This document shows positions 26,827 to 35,375 of a DNA stretch of 64,000 nt, one piece after another. This stretch comes from JAUMBM01 sp964441755 (GTDB taxonomy: Bacteria; Bacteroidota; Bacteroidia; Chitinophagales; Saprospiraceae), in assembly GCA_964441755.1 (NCBI GenBank), contig CAYTVG010000008.1:124001-188000 (forward strand), written 5' to 3'. Each line of letters opens with the position of its first letter. The stretch's first letter is position 1. Made by a program: the position numbers and the translations under genes. Below the pieces are notes generated by a model that had not been told where the DNA came from, did no database searches, and saw only the letters and a list, made by a program, of their open reading frames with translations.

Positions 26827-29800
26827 TTATACAACCACAACGGTACTGAGTCCGTTGCGCAGTTTTTCTACCTTGACCTGGGTCCCGATACGCTCCTTAA
26901 CGAATCTTACGTGAGAGATAATACCAATGGTTTTACCCGTTGCCTGCAGGTTGTCAAGCGTTGCCAGCGCTGTTTCCAGACTGTCATCATCCAGCGAACC
27001 AAAGCCTTCGTCAATAAACAGGGATTGTATCTGTTGCCGCTGTCCGGCAAGGTCAGACAGCCCGAGCGCCAGTGCCAGGCTTACCAGAAAGGTTTCTCCA
27101 CCGCTAAGTGTATAGGTGGGTCTCCGATGATTAGCCATGTAGAGATCAATAACTTCCAGTGCCAGCTCTTTGTCTGCCTGGCGAGCCAGCAGGTAGCGAC
27201 CATTAAGCTGCATCAGGTGCCGATTGGCCAGTTCGACCAGCTTTTGCAGACTGAGCCCCTGGGCGAAGGTTCTGAATTTTTTTCCGTCAGCGGAGCCGAT
27301 GAGGTCGTCCAGCATGGCCCATCGCCGGCACACTTCGCGTTGTTGCGCAATCGCGAGCTGTTTGTCCGTTGCTTGCTGCTTCAGCAGGGCATACTGCCGC
27401 TGCTGTTCCTGAAAAATGCCAATTTGCCGCTGGGTCTGGCCGTAAGTAGCATCCAGACTGGTGCGTGCTTCCTGCAACTGTTCGAGCGGAGCGAGCGTAC
27501 TCACCTGCTCGCGGTTGAGCATCCACCTCTGCTGGCGGTCTTCAAAAATTTTCTGTGCCTCGGCAAGTTGTTTCGCCCGCTGGTTGAGCATGGTTTCCAG
27601 TTGCTGTGCTTCATCGGCCGACAGCAGCGCCTGTTGTGCCAGTGAAATGCTTTCAAAGCCGAGTGCCTGCAGGGAGGCCAGCAGCACCGAACGCGCCTTC
27701 TCCAGTCTGGTTGTGGCCTGCTGCCGATCTGCGGTCTGTTTGAGCAGCTGTTTTTGGTTGGCAGCTATGTCCGATTGCAGCTGCAGCGCCTGTTGGCTGA
27801 GGGTTGTTACCGCCTGCTGATGTTGGTCCTTTTCCTGCTCCAGCAGGCGCTGGGCCTGTTCAACCGTCTGCCCCGGCAGCAGGGTCTCCCGCGCCAGTTG
27901 CAATTGCCTGATCCCCTCTTCAAGCTCTTGACAGGCCGCATTTTCTTTTGCAAGCTGCTCCTTCAGGCTGGTATACTTCTCTGCCAGCGTAGCCTGATCA
28001 AGCTCGTACCTGCTGAGCTCATCGACCAGTACCCGGCGTTTATTCGTTGCCAGAGAATAGTGGCGTTCTTTTTCCTGTAAAAAAGTGAGCAGGTCCGCAG
28101 CCGAGCTTTCACCCTGGCTGACGCCCATGGGCGTCAGCTGCTGCGCTATGCTGTCTTTGAGCTGCTGTTGTTGCTTTTGAGCTCCCCCCAAAGCCTGCCG
28201 GCTTTGCTGCTGCTCGCTTTCTTTTCGCTCATACTCCAGAGCGGCCTGCTGGGCTTCATCTTTGGCAACGGAAAGTTCCGCCAGCACCTGCTGCAGCAGG
28301 CGGCGGTAATCAACCACCTGCTGCCTGCGGCTGAGCAGCGCAGCTGCCTCCAGCTCCAGGGCCGCAGCCTGCTCCTGCAGGCTGCCGGCATTGGCTGCAG
28401 CCCAATCCCGCAGCTCCTGCGGCGACTTACTTACTTCTTCCTGCAAGGCTGCAATGTCGCTGTCGAGCGCCTGCAGACTGTCACTGCCTTCCTGCCCGGT
28501 GAGAGCGTTCAGGTCAGCACGTGCGCTGATAAGCTGTTCATTCGCCGCTGCGAAAAGCGCCTGCATTTCCTGAAGCTTTTGCCTGGCCTCATCTCGCTCC
28601 TGGCGGGCGAGGTCCTCGAAAATGAGGGCCTTAGGATCGTGCCGAAACGGGTGATTCGTGGACAGGCAAAGGGGGCAGGGTTCCCCTTCCTGCAGGGATG
28701 CGCGGGCGGTAGCGTAGTTGAGCTGCCGCTGTGACTGTTCCAGCAGGTAGGACTTGTATTCATATTGCTGCAGCGCCTGGTCGAGTAAGCGCTGGTAGTC
28801 TTCAAGCTTTGCTGCTTGTTGGCTGACAGTAGCCTCGAGGGTTTGTCTGCGTTGCTCAGCCTGCTGCCTGCGTTGCTGCAGCTCAGCGAGTTGCCGCTGC
28901 AGGTTTATCAGCTGCCGGATGGCCGCCAGCCGCTGGCTGAGCGCCTGATGGCGGCCATCCGCTTCATCCAGCCATTCATCCAGGGCGCGGCCGTCAGCAG
29001 GCACGCCTGCCGGGCGCCTTTCTGCAAGCTCAGCATACGCCTGCTCGCATCGCGCGCGCGCGGCTGTTGCTACCGCCCGAGCGCCGGCCGCCTGCTGCGC
29101 AGCAGCGGCCTTGTCATTGGCCTCCTTTTGAAAAGCAATAAGCTGCTGCTCTTGCTCCCCCAGGGTCCTGAGCTGCGCCTCAAGGAAAGGGAGCATGGAA
29201 GACAACGATTCAAAGGCACTGTGTTTCAACAGCCACGCATCTGCTTTCGCCAGCGTTTGTTTGTGCGTTTCAATGGTGTTTTCCTGCTGTTGTAATCGCT
29301 GCAGCGTCTCGGTCGCCTGCTCTTGTGTGTGTTTCCACTGCTGCTGCTGCCTGGTTTGTCGTTCGAGGCTTTGCGATAGCCTGTCATCCAGGATCTGTGC
29401 CTGCCGGATGTTGTCGGCCTGCCGCCGGGCATGGGCCTCAAAGGCCTGCTGTGCCTGCTGCGCCTGCTGCAGGCGCTGTTGATAGTCCAGCAGCCTGGTA
29501 CTGTCCTCCTGCAGTTGCTGCTCCAGCTGGTGCAGCTCCTTAGTCAGTTCGCTAAGCAGCACCGTATCGCGTTCCAGCGCATCTATAGGGGAGGTAAAAG
29601 GCTGCAGCAGCTTATGCCAGTCCAGCCTTTGCTGCTCGCCTTCAGCAGCCATCGCCTGCTGCCGGCTGTTCTCCAGTGCGGCCTTGGCCTCAGCCAGCAG
29701 GGCCGAAGATTCGTTGAGCTGCCCCCACAGCCGGATGGCAGTCTGAAGCTGCTCCAGTTGTTGTTGCTGTTCAGCCGCCGCCGCCTGTTGCCGGATCAGT

Positions 29801-30474
29801 TCATCCGCAATTTCATCCTGCTTTTCCGGCGGAGGCAGGTTGAGCAACTGATATTCTTCCTGCAGTCGTTCCAACTTGTTTTTTTCAGCCTTGTGGCGCT
29901 GAAAGGCCGCCATGGAGAGCTGTGAGTACTGTTCCGTGCCTGTCAGTCGCTCGAGTATGGCCGAGCGCTCACTGTCGGAAGATTTGAGGAAGGCAGCAAA
30001 ATCGCCCTGCGACAGCAAGACAGAGCGGGTAAACCGCTCAAAGTTCAGCCCCGTAAGGGCATCAACCTGGGTTGTCACATCCTTCTTGCGCTCGCTGACC
30101 GCAACCCACTTGCCGTCGGTCAGCTTGCTCAGCTGCCGCCTTACATTCTGGCTGGCATCCTCTTTACCGGATTTTTTGGGCTTGACGTAGGACCAGTGGG
30201 CAAGGTAAAGGTCATGGTTAATGCGAAATTCTACCTCTGCCAGGCATTCGCGGGTACCGTTGCGCAGCACCTGCATAGGGGGCGTATTGCGGCCATCACG
30301 TGCAATACGGCCATACAGCGCCAGCGTGATGGCATCGAGCAGGCTCGTTTTCCCGGCACCGGTGTCTCCGGTGATCGCAAAAAGCCCCGTCTGGTTGAGG
30401 GGCGGGCAGTCAAAATTCAGCGCTGCCTGCTCAAGCGAGTGTATGTTGCGTATGCGAAGTTTTACAATTTCCAT
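26827..30474 (-). CDS. sbcC: DNA double-strand break repair nuclease subunit SbcC
   Basis: A 1215-residue SMC-like ATPase that works with SbcD to process hairpins and DNA ends. The Walker A motif is GDTGAGKTS (36-44). Long Gln/Leu/Glu-rich coiled coils flank the zinc hook CPLC (600-603), which lies almost exactly in the middle. The C-terminal lobe has the ABC signature LSGGE (1123-1127) and Walker B FIDEGFGSLD. Long open frames on the opposite strand are shadows of the Gln/Leu-rich codon bias. The gene follows sbcD by 9 bp. Confidence 0.95.
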   Translation of the reverse strand: MEIVKLRIRNIHSLEQAALNFDCPPLNQTGLFAITGDTGAGKTSLLDAITLALYGRIARDGRNTPPMQVLRNGTRECLAEVEFRINHDLYLAHWSYVKPKKSGKEDASQNVRRQLSKLTDGKWVAVSERKKDVTTQVDALTGLNFERFTRSVLLSQGDFAAFLKSSDSERSAILERLTGTEQYSQLSMAAFQRHKAEKNKLERLQEEYQLLNLPPPEKQDEIADELIRQQAAAAEQQQQLEQLQTAIRLWGQLNESSALLAEAKAALENSRQQAMAAEGEQQRLDWHKLLQPFTSPIDALERDTVLLSELTKELHQLEQQLQEDSTRLLDYQQRLQQAQQAQQAFEAHARRQADNIRQAQILDDRLSQSLERQTRQQQQWKHTQEQATETLQRLQQQENTIETHKQTLAKADAWLLKHSAFESLSSMLPFLEAQLRTLGEQEQQLIAFQKEANDKAAAAQQAAGARAVATAARARCEQAYAELAERRPAGVPADGRALDEWLDEADGRHQALSQRLAAIRQLINLQRQLAELQQRRQQAEQRRQTLEATVSQQAAKLEDYQRLLDQALQQYEYKSYLLEQSQRQLNYATARASLQEGEPCPLCLSTNHPFRHDPKALIFEDLARQERDEARQKLQEMQALFAAANEQLISARADLNALTGQEGSDSLQALDSDIAALQEEVSKSPQELRDWAAANAGSLQEQAAALELEAAALLSRRQQVVDYRRLLQQVLAELSVAKDEAQQAALEYERKESEQQQSRQALGGAQKQQQQLKDSIAQQLTPMGVSQGESSAADLLTFLQEKERHYSLATNKRRVLVDELSRYELDQATLAEKYTSLKEQLAKENAACQELEEGIRQLQLARETLLPGQTVEQAQRLLEQEKDQHQQAVTTLSQQALQLQSDIAANQKQLLKQTADRQQATTRLEKARSVLLASLQALGFESISLAQQALLSADEAQQLETMLNQRAKQLAEAQKIFEDRQQRWMLNREQVSTLAPLEQLQEARTSLDATYGQTQRQIGIFQEQQRQYALLKQQATDKQLAIAQQREVCRRWAMLDDLIGSADGKKFRTFAQGLSLQKLVELANRHLMQLNGRYLLARQADKELALEVIDLYMANHRRPTYTLSGGETFLVSLALALGLSDLAGQRQQIQSLFIDEGFGSLDDDSLETALATLDNLQATGKTIGIISHVRFVKERIGTQVKVEKLRNGLSTVVVV

Positions 30475-30483
30475 GGTCCGGTT

Positions 30484-31713
30484 TTAGTCTTTGTCTCCTC
30501 CCGCCTGTACCCACTCCTGCAGCTCCATGAATGTATCGAGCAGCAGCTGTCGTTCTTCCTGCGGAAGTGTAGCCTGCGGGTCGCATTTTTTTAAAAAAAC
30601 CTCCCGTGCCGTAAGCTCGTGCAGCTGTGGCAGCGCCTCAGCTGCCCAGTCGATGGCGGCAGCCTGCGTTTGTAGTATGCGTACTTTTAATAGCTCAACA
30701 CCCAGGCTGGCGCAGAGCTCTTCGAGTTCCTGCTCAATGCCGGGCAGCGGATGGTCTGTCTCTACGATAATTTCGAGCCAGGGAGTGAGTGGCTCATCCC
30801 GCCGCTCGGCAAAAGCGTGAATCTTGGATTTTATGCTGCCCCAGTCGCCTTGTATGGTCTTTAGTCGACGGAAAAGCGGTACGGGCAGCGCACGAATCCG
30901 GGGGGGCTGCTGCTTGTCTATGTCAATAAGGTACACGCTTTTGTCATCCTGGGTCTCACTAAAACTGAGCGGGATCATGGAACCCGCATAACGGACGGTC
31001 TCGCGGCCGCCAACGGCCTGCGCCCGGTGAATATGCCCAAGGGCTACATAGTCAAATATGTCGGAAAATTCCTGCGCATCAATGTTTTCACAGTTGCCTA
31101 TGTATATGTTGTCCTGCTTGTCAGCACTCAGCGCTCCGCTCGCGTAAAGATGCCCCGTAGCAATGACCGGCAGCCCGGGAAGGCCGAGCGCTTCAATGTG
31201 CCTTGCCATCTCGCTATACACCTCGCGCACGGCCGCACGCAGCCGCTGCGACCGTTGCTCATGGCTTTCACCGGCAATGACGTACATGAGCTCGCGATCC
31301 CGCAAAAAGGGAACTGCTGCCACAATCATGGCCGGCGCAGCTTCCGCATCCCGTAGCACCAGCAGTGCTTCGCGCCTGTCCGCAGGCATCGCACCGACAA
31401 CGTGTATGTTCAGGTTTTTAAGGAGTTCGCTGTCGGCCGCCAGCGTGCCGGGGGAGTCGTGGTTGCCACCGACGATGACTACTTGCCGACAGCCCGTCTT
31501 CAGCAGCCGACTCAGAAAGTTGTAGTAGAGCTCCCGGGCACTGTTGGGCGGATTGCTGACGTCAAAGATGTCGCCGGCAACGATAAGCACATCAACAGAT
31601 GCTGTCTGCAGGCTGTCAATGAGCCAGTCGAGCGCCAGCGCCTGCTCCCGGCTTCTGTCGTGGTAAATGAACCTTTGGCCCAAATGCCAGTCGGCTGTGT
31701 GTAGTACGCGCAT
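30484..31713 (-). CDS. sbcD: DNA double-strand break repair nuclease subunit SbcD
   Basis: A 409-residue Mre11-type Mn2+-dependent nuclease. Metallophosphoesterase motifs are in order: HTADWHLGQ, VAGDIFDVSNPP, VGGNHDSPGTL, ATGHLYASG and ALGHIHRAQ. The C-terminal part is the capping domain. ATG 31713 (MRVLHTADWHLGQ) places the first motif at the N-terminus as in homologues; the upstream frame to 31824 translates the intergenic hairpin and is rejected. Nine bp separate it from sbcC, so the two form one operon. Confidence 0.95.
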   Translation of the reverse strand: MRVLHTADWHLGQRFIYHDRSREQALALDWLIDSLQTASVDVLIVAGDIFDVSNPPNSARELYYNFLSRLLKTGCRQVVIVGGNHDSPGTLAADSELLKNLNIHVVGAMPADRREALLVLRDAEAAPAMIVAAVPFLRDRELMYVIAGESHEQRSQRLRAAVREVYSEMARHIEALGLPGLPVIATGHLYASGALSADKQDNIYIGNCENIDAQEFSDIFDYVALGHIHRAQAVGGRETVRYAGSMIPLSFSETQDDKSVYLIDIDKQQPPRIRALPVPLFRRLKTIQGDWGSIKSKIHAFAERRDEPLTPWLEIIVETDHPLPGIEQELEELCASLGVELLKVRILQTQAAAIDWAAEALPQLHELTAREVFLKKCDPQATLPQEERQLLLDTFMELQEWVQAGGDKD

Positions 31714-31751
31714 AAGGGTGGTTTTTTCGCAAAAAATGAGGCTTGTAGCGC

Positions 31752-31793
31752 ATGGGCGGAATTTTTTGCCTCCGGCAGAAAATCCCGCCCATA
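31752..31793. terminator. Imperfect palindrome between the 31884 metallopeptidase gene and sbcD
   Basis: ATGGGCGGAATTTTTTGCC pairs with the complement at 31775-31793 with two mismatches around a TCC loop. It lies downstream of the metallopeptidase stop. It contains a 19-mer shared with position 61214-61232 (opposite orientation), so it is also a repeat copy. Confidence 0.55.
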
Positions 31794-31883
31794 CCCTCGG
31801 CCTCCCGGGTAGCGAAACAGGCATATTTACTGCATCCCGGGAGCAGCAACAGCCCCGCAGAAATGCAGCAGGACAACATCATT

Positions 31884-33455
31884 CTACTGAATCACCAGCT
31901 TTTTGATCGACTGCCCGTAACCATCTGCCAGCCGGCAGCTGTAAATGCCGGCCGGCAGCGCCGCCGGCAACTCAATAAGCTGCCGCTGCTGCCCGCTGCC
32001 GGGCTGTAGCAGCTGACTGTATACCTCTTGTCCAAGGCTGTTGCTCAGCTGTAACCGCCAGCTTGCCGCCGGCGAGCTGTCAAGGTTTATTGCAAGCAGC
32101 AGCTGCCCGCCGGCAGCAACCGGATTGGGGGAAAGCTGCCACGAAACCAGGCCGGCAGGCTCCTTGAGCCCGCTGATGCTGCCGGTCAGAAAACTGCTGT
32201 TTAGCCGCCATTCACTGCAGTGCTGATAAGCACTGAAAGGCTTGACACGCCAAAAGTAGGTCCTGTTTGCAATCAGGCTGACAGGTATGTTCAGGTTAGG
32301 GGCATCGGTAATGTATTCTGTAGTAACAGGAGCCGCAAAACTGGCAAGCCTGCTGATTTCTACCAGGTAATGGGTCGCATGGGCAACGGGACTCCATGCA
32401 AGATAAACAGCGTTGGGCACTACGGACACTCCCGCGGCAGGGGCAATCACGCTTACAGGTTCCGAGTTGTCCAGCAGACTGGGGGGCAGTTGGTTGTAAA
32501 GCCAGTTGGCTCGCTGGTCAAGCAGGTATGCCCGCATGGCAGCCCGCTGCTCGGCCGTAAATACCGCCTGACAGGCATCGTTGGCGTAGCCCATGATGTA
32601 ATTGCCATCACTGCGGAAGGCAACTCCTGCCGGGTCGCGCTGCTGGGTCGGACTCTGGCCGTTGTTGTCGCAAGTCCATCGTGAAGCAAGATAATCAGGG
32701 CTTGTATCGCAAAAACCGTCAGCCGCAAAGCTGCAGTTGCTGCCGTCAACCCACTCTACATAGGCCGTGTCGATGATGAGGGTATCCAGTATGAGGGTGT
32801 CCTTAAAATAGGTGTAATCATACGTTACGCGCAGCGGCGCCGGGTCGTTGAAGTTGTGACTCACCGAACCGTTCCAGCTGATACCGCCCTCCCAGCCCAG
32901 AAAGGGGTGGGGGAGCTTGAGCGCGTGCCCTACCTCATGCGCCCACGTATGGTCCGTTGGCTGTGAGCAGGATTTTCGCATGGCAATACCCGCATAGGGC
33001 AGGTTGTAGCCGCAGTTGCTGGCAGGGTCATTCACAAAGTAGCAGTTGAGGGTGTTGGCTACATTGTTGGCAAACATCATTTCTGCCCCCTTGAGTACGC
33101 TTGTGTGGTTGTAGTAGGCTGAGTTGTTGATGTATCGAATGTCGCCTTCTACAAAGAAATGTATGTTGGCCTGCTCATAGTCTTGGTTGAGCCGGCACAA
33201 AGCCCGGAGAAGAGCGCCTCTGCTAAAGTAGCCGTCGCCGCTGTCGTCGCCTACAATGTGTATGGTCAGGGGGACATAAAGGATGGTGTCATTGCCTTTT
33301 CTGTACAAATCGGGCGAAGACTGGTATTTTTGCAGCCAGGCGCTGCGCCCCATTTGCACCCCACAGTAGCGCGATGGGAGGGGGTCCTGGGCATTGGCGT
33401 GCCACGTAAATGAAAAGGTGAGGGCTATCGCCAGAAGAAAATAGAACCTTGACAT
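31884..33455 (-). CDS. Secreted M43-like zinc metallopeptidase with T9SS sorting domain (tandem copy 1)
   Basis: A 523-residue protein with a signal peptide (about 1-22). HEVGHALKLPH gives zinc ligands H173, H177 and H183 with catalytic E174, followed by PFLGWEG; the likely Met-turn is in YIMGYANDAC. A fibronectin III-like segment (about 345-430, ending TYFWRVKPF) precedes a T9SS type A sorting domain (QLSPNPVAAGGQ ... GIYSCRLADGYGQ). It is one of three head-to-tail paralogues. An insertion of about 40 residues rich in Asp, Thr and Tyr (near 205-245) distinguishes this copy. The substrate is unknown. Confidence 0.88.
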   Translation of the reverse strand: MSRFYFLLAIALTFSFTWHANAQDPLPSRYCGVQMGRSAWLQKYQSSPDLYRKGNDTILYVPLTIHIVGDDSGDGYFSRGALLRALCRLNQDYEQANIHFFVEGDIRYINNSAYYNHTSVLKGAEMMFANNVANTLNCYFVNDPASNCGYNLPYAGIAMRKSCSQPTDHTWAHEVGHALKLPHPFLGWEGGISWNGSVSHNFNDPAPLRVTYDYTYFKDTLILDTLIIDTAYVEWVDGSNCSFAADGFCDTSPDYLASRWTCDNNGQSPTQQRDPAGVAFRSDGNYIMGYANDACQAVFTAEQRAAMRAYLLDQRANWLYNQLPPSLLDNSEPVSVIAPAAGVSVVPNAVYLAWSPVAHATHYLVEISRLASFAAPVTTEYITDAPNLNIPVSLIANRTYFWRVKPFSAYQHCSEWRLNSSFLTGSISGLKEPAGLVSWQLSPNPVAAGGQLLLAINLDSSPAASWRLQLSNSLGQEVYSQLLQPGSGQQRQLIELPAALPAGIYSCRLADGYGQSIKKLVIQ

Positions 33456-33522
33456 ACGGCTGTTGATTTTTTATTGACAACAGCAAGTTTAGCCTTTTTT
33501 TTTCGCTTTTGGGGCAAAAAGA

Positions 33523-33578
33523 GGCTGTTTGCGATATTTTTTGGCGACATCAGTCGCCAAAAAATATCGTAAACAGCC
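33523..33578. terminator. 26-bp palindrome between metallopeptidase copies 1 and 2
   Basis: Left arm 33523-33548 and right arm 33553-33578 pair at 25 of 26 positions around an ATCA loop, with core GGCGAC/GTCGCC flanked by T6 and A6. It lies downstream of the 33616 stop on the minus strand and is the longest member of the palindrome family. Confidence 0.7.
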
Positions 33579-33615
33579 AGCTCCCCGGCTCCGGCCGGCT
33601 TATAGCCCTGCAAGG

Positions 33616-35094
33616 CTAGCGGATAACAAATTTTTTAGTTCCTACTTTGCCCTCTTGTTGCAGCTGAAGGAAATATATGCCGGGACTGAGCCCCTGAACA
33701 CTTATGGATAATGGTTCTGCAGACAGACCCGCTGCCTGCCTGCCCTGCCGAAGATTGCGGCCCAGCGCATCGGTAATCTCCCAGTCGAGAACGGAAGCTT
33801 CAGCGGATGCAGGCCATGAGATCCACAGCTTACCATCTGTAACCGGGTTGGGATAGAGCTTTATCGGTAGCTCGCTCGCAGGCTCTGTTGACACACTCAC
33901 CAAAGTGCCTGTCTGAAACGTCACCCGATTGCTGAAATTACCACAAGTCTGGTACGGATTGAAGGCCCGTACGCGCCAGTGATAGGTCTTATTGGGCTCC
34001 AGATTGCCGGCCAGCACGCTGGTGCCTTCAACAACCGCCTGATTGCGGATGATAGAGAAGGTGGCAAAGGGATTCCACTGTACCAGGTAATGGGTCGCAT
34101 TGGGTACTGCCTCCCACTGCAAAAACAGGCTGTTGCTGCCCTCTACCACAGACCCTGCTACAGGGTTGATGGCTACCAGCAGCGGGGTGTCGGGGATTGC
34201 CGGACTGTATGGTTCTACTGTGTCTGCCGTGCCTGCCCGTGCATCCAGCAGGTTGGCGCGCATGGCCGCAATTTGCTCTCCTGAAAATTGGGACATGCAG
34301 TTGTCCAAAGCATAGGACATGAACCAGCGGCCGGTAGAGCGGAAGGAAACGCTGTCAGGGTCGTATTGAACTACGCCGCTCAGGGTGTCCCCTGAGCAGT
34401 TCCACCGATAGTTGAGGTAGTCTGCCTGTGTGTCGCAAAAGCGGTCACCCGACTGACTGCAGTTGGAACCATCAACCTTTTCAACCTGCCTGCCATTGAC
34501 CTGTGTTGGTGCGGGCTGACTGTAATTATGCTGGAAGCCTTCCCAGCCCCGGAAAGTGTGGGGCAGAGATAAAAAATGCCCAATCTCATGTGCCCAGGTG
34601 TGGTCGCCGGGCCCTACACAGCTCTTGGCGAGCACCACGCCATCTTCCCCCGGAGAGTAGTAACCGCAGGCACCGGCAGCACGCTGTACAAAATAACAGT
34701 TAATAGTGCCCGGCACATTGTATTGGTCGATGAGTTGCGCTCCCTGCGAAAAATCATGCTCGTAATAAATGGTATTGTTGATGTAATTGATGTCGCCAAG
34801 CATAAAAAATTGTATGCCGGCTGCTTCAAAATCTTCATTGAGTTGGCAAAAGGCTGCCAGCAGTTGGGGTATGCTGTAATAGCCGTTGCCTTCATCGTCA
34901 CCAACAATGTGAATGGTCACAGGCGCGTACAGGGTTTCATCCGTTTTCGGAAAAGCCTGCGGATTGTCCTGGTAGCGCTCAAACCAGTGTGAAGTGTGAT
35001 CCGGCGTGGCACAGGGAGCTAGCTCCTGTGCTGTTATTATTTGGGAAAAAATCATGGCGGCAGCAGCCAGTAGCAGGGGTAAGTTTCGTACCAT
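33616..35094 (-). CDS. Secreted M43-like zinc metallopeptidase with T9SS sorting domain (tandem copy 2)
   Basis: A 492-residue protein with a signal peptide (about 1-22). HEIGHFLSLPH supplies H169, H173, H179 and E170, followed by TFRGWEG; the Met-turn candidate is WFMSYALDNC. CDTQADYLNYRW matches CDTSPDYLASRW of copy 1, showing close paralogy. An Fn3-like segment and a T9SS type A sorting domain (KLYPNPVTDGKL ... GIYFLQLQQEGKVG) complete it. The four Cys around the active site are shared among the copies and probably form disulfides. Surface-exposed protease; substrate unknown. Confidence 0.88.
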   Translation of the reverse strand: MVRNLPLLLAAAAMIFSQIITAQELAPCATPDHTSHWFERYQDNPQAFPKTDETLYAPVTIHIVGDDEGNGYYSIPQLLAAFCQLNEDFEAAGIQFFMLGDINYINNTIYYEHDFSQGAQLIDQYNVPGTINCYFVQRAAGACGYYSPGEDGVVLAKSCVGPGDHTWAHEIGHFLSLPHTFRGWEGFQHNYSQPAPTQVNGRQVEKVDGSNCSQSGDRFCDTQADYLNYRWNCSGDTLSGVVQYDPDSVSFRSTGRWFMSYALDNCMSQFSGEQIAAMRANLLDARAGTADTVEPYSPAIPDTPLLVAINPVAGSVVEGSNSLFLQWEAVPNATHYLVQWNPFATFSIIRNQAVVEGTSVLAGNLEPNKTYHWRVRAFNPYQTCGNFSNRVTFQTGTLVSVSTEPASELPIKLYPNPVTDGKLWISWPASAEASVLDWEITDALGRNLRQGRQAAGLSAEPLSISVQGLSPGIYFLQLQQEGKVGTKKFVIR

Positions 35095-35291
35095 AAACGT
35101 GAAAGAGTAGCTATGAAAAGATATTGTTAAATATTTGACTGTGTATCAAATCCAATGTCTCAGCCGCCGCATCGGGCATGGCTGTATCCGAAGGACTAAT
35201 AAGTTCCATAGGCATTAGAGATAACAAGAAGCCCCCGGAAATGTTCCGCACAGAAAAACGGTGCAATCCTGCCTTCCGTACGCACAAAAAA

Positions 35292-35346
35292 AATCGCCAT
35301 CCTCATCGGCAGGTCAACAATGTGGTGCGCTAAGAGGATGGCGATT
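35292..35346 (-). terminator. Terminator of metallopeptidase copy 3
   Basis: Perfect 13-bp stem AATCGCCATCCTC with its complement around a 29-nt loop. On the minus strand it is followed by a run of T residues. It starts 30 bp after the stop at 35376. Confidence 0.8.
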
Positions 35347-35375
35347 CAGGAGCTCGTGTTCTCCGGTAACTGGGG

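Noticed and set aside
26683..27645. 320-codon frame and other long frames antisense to sbcC
   Set aside because: They arise from the Gln/Leu-rich coiled-coil codons of sbcC; low-complexity Leu-rich translations.
28140..29500. Dense CTGCTGCAG-like microrepeats
   Set aside because: They encode Gln/Leu/Ala heptads of the SbcC coiled coil and are not a separate repeat element.
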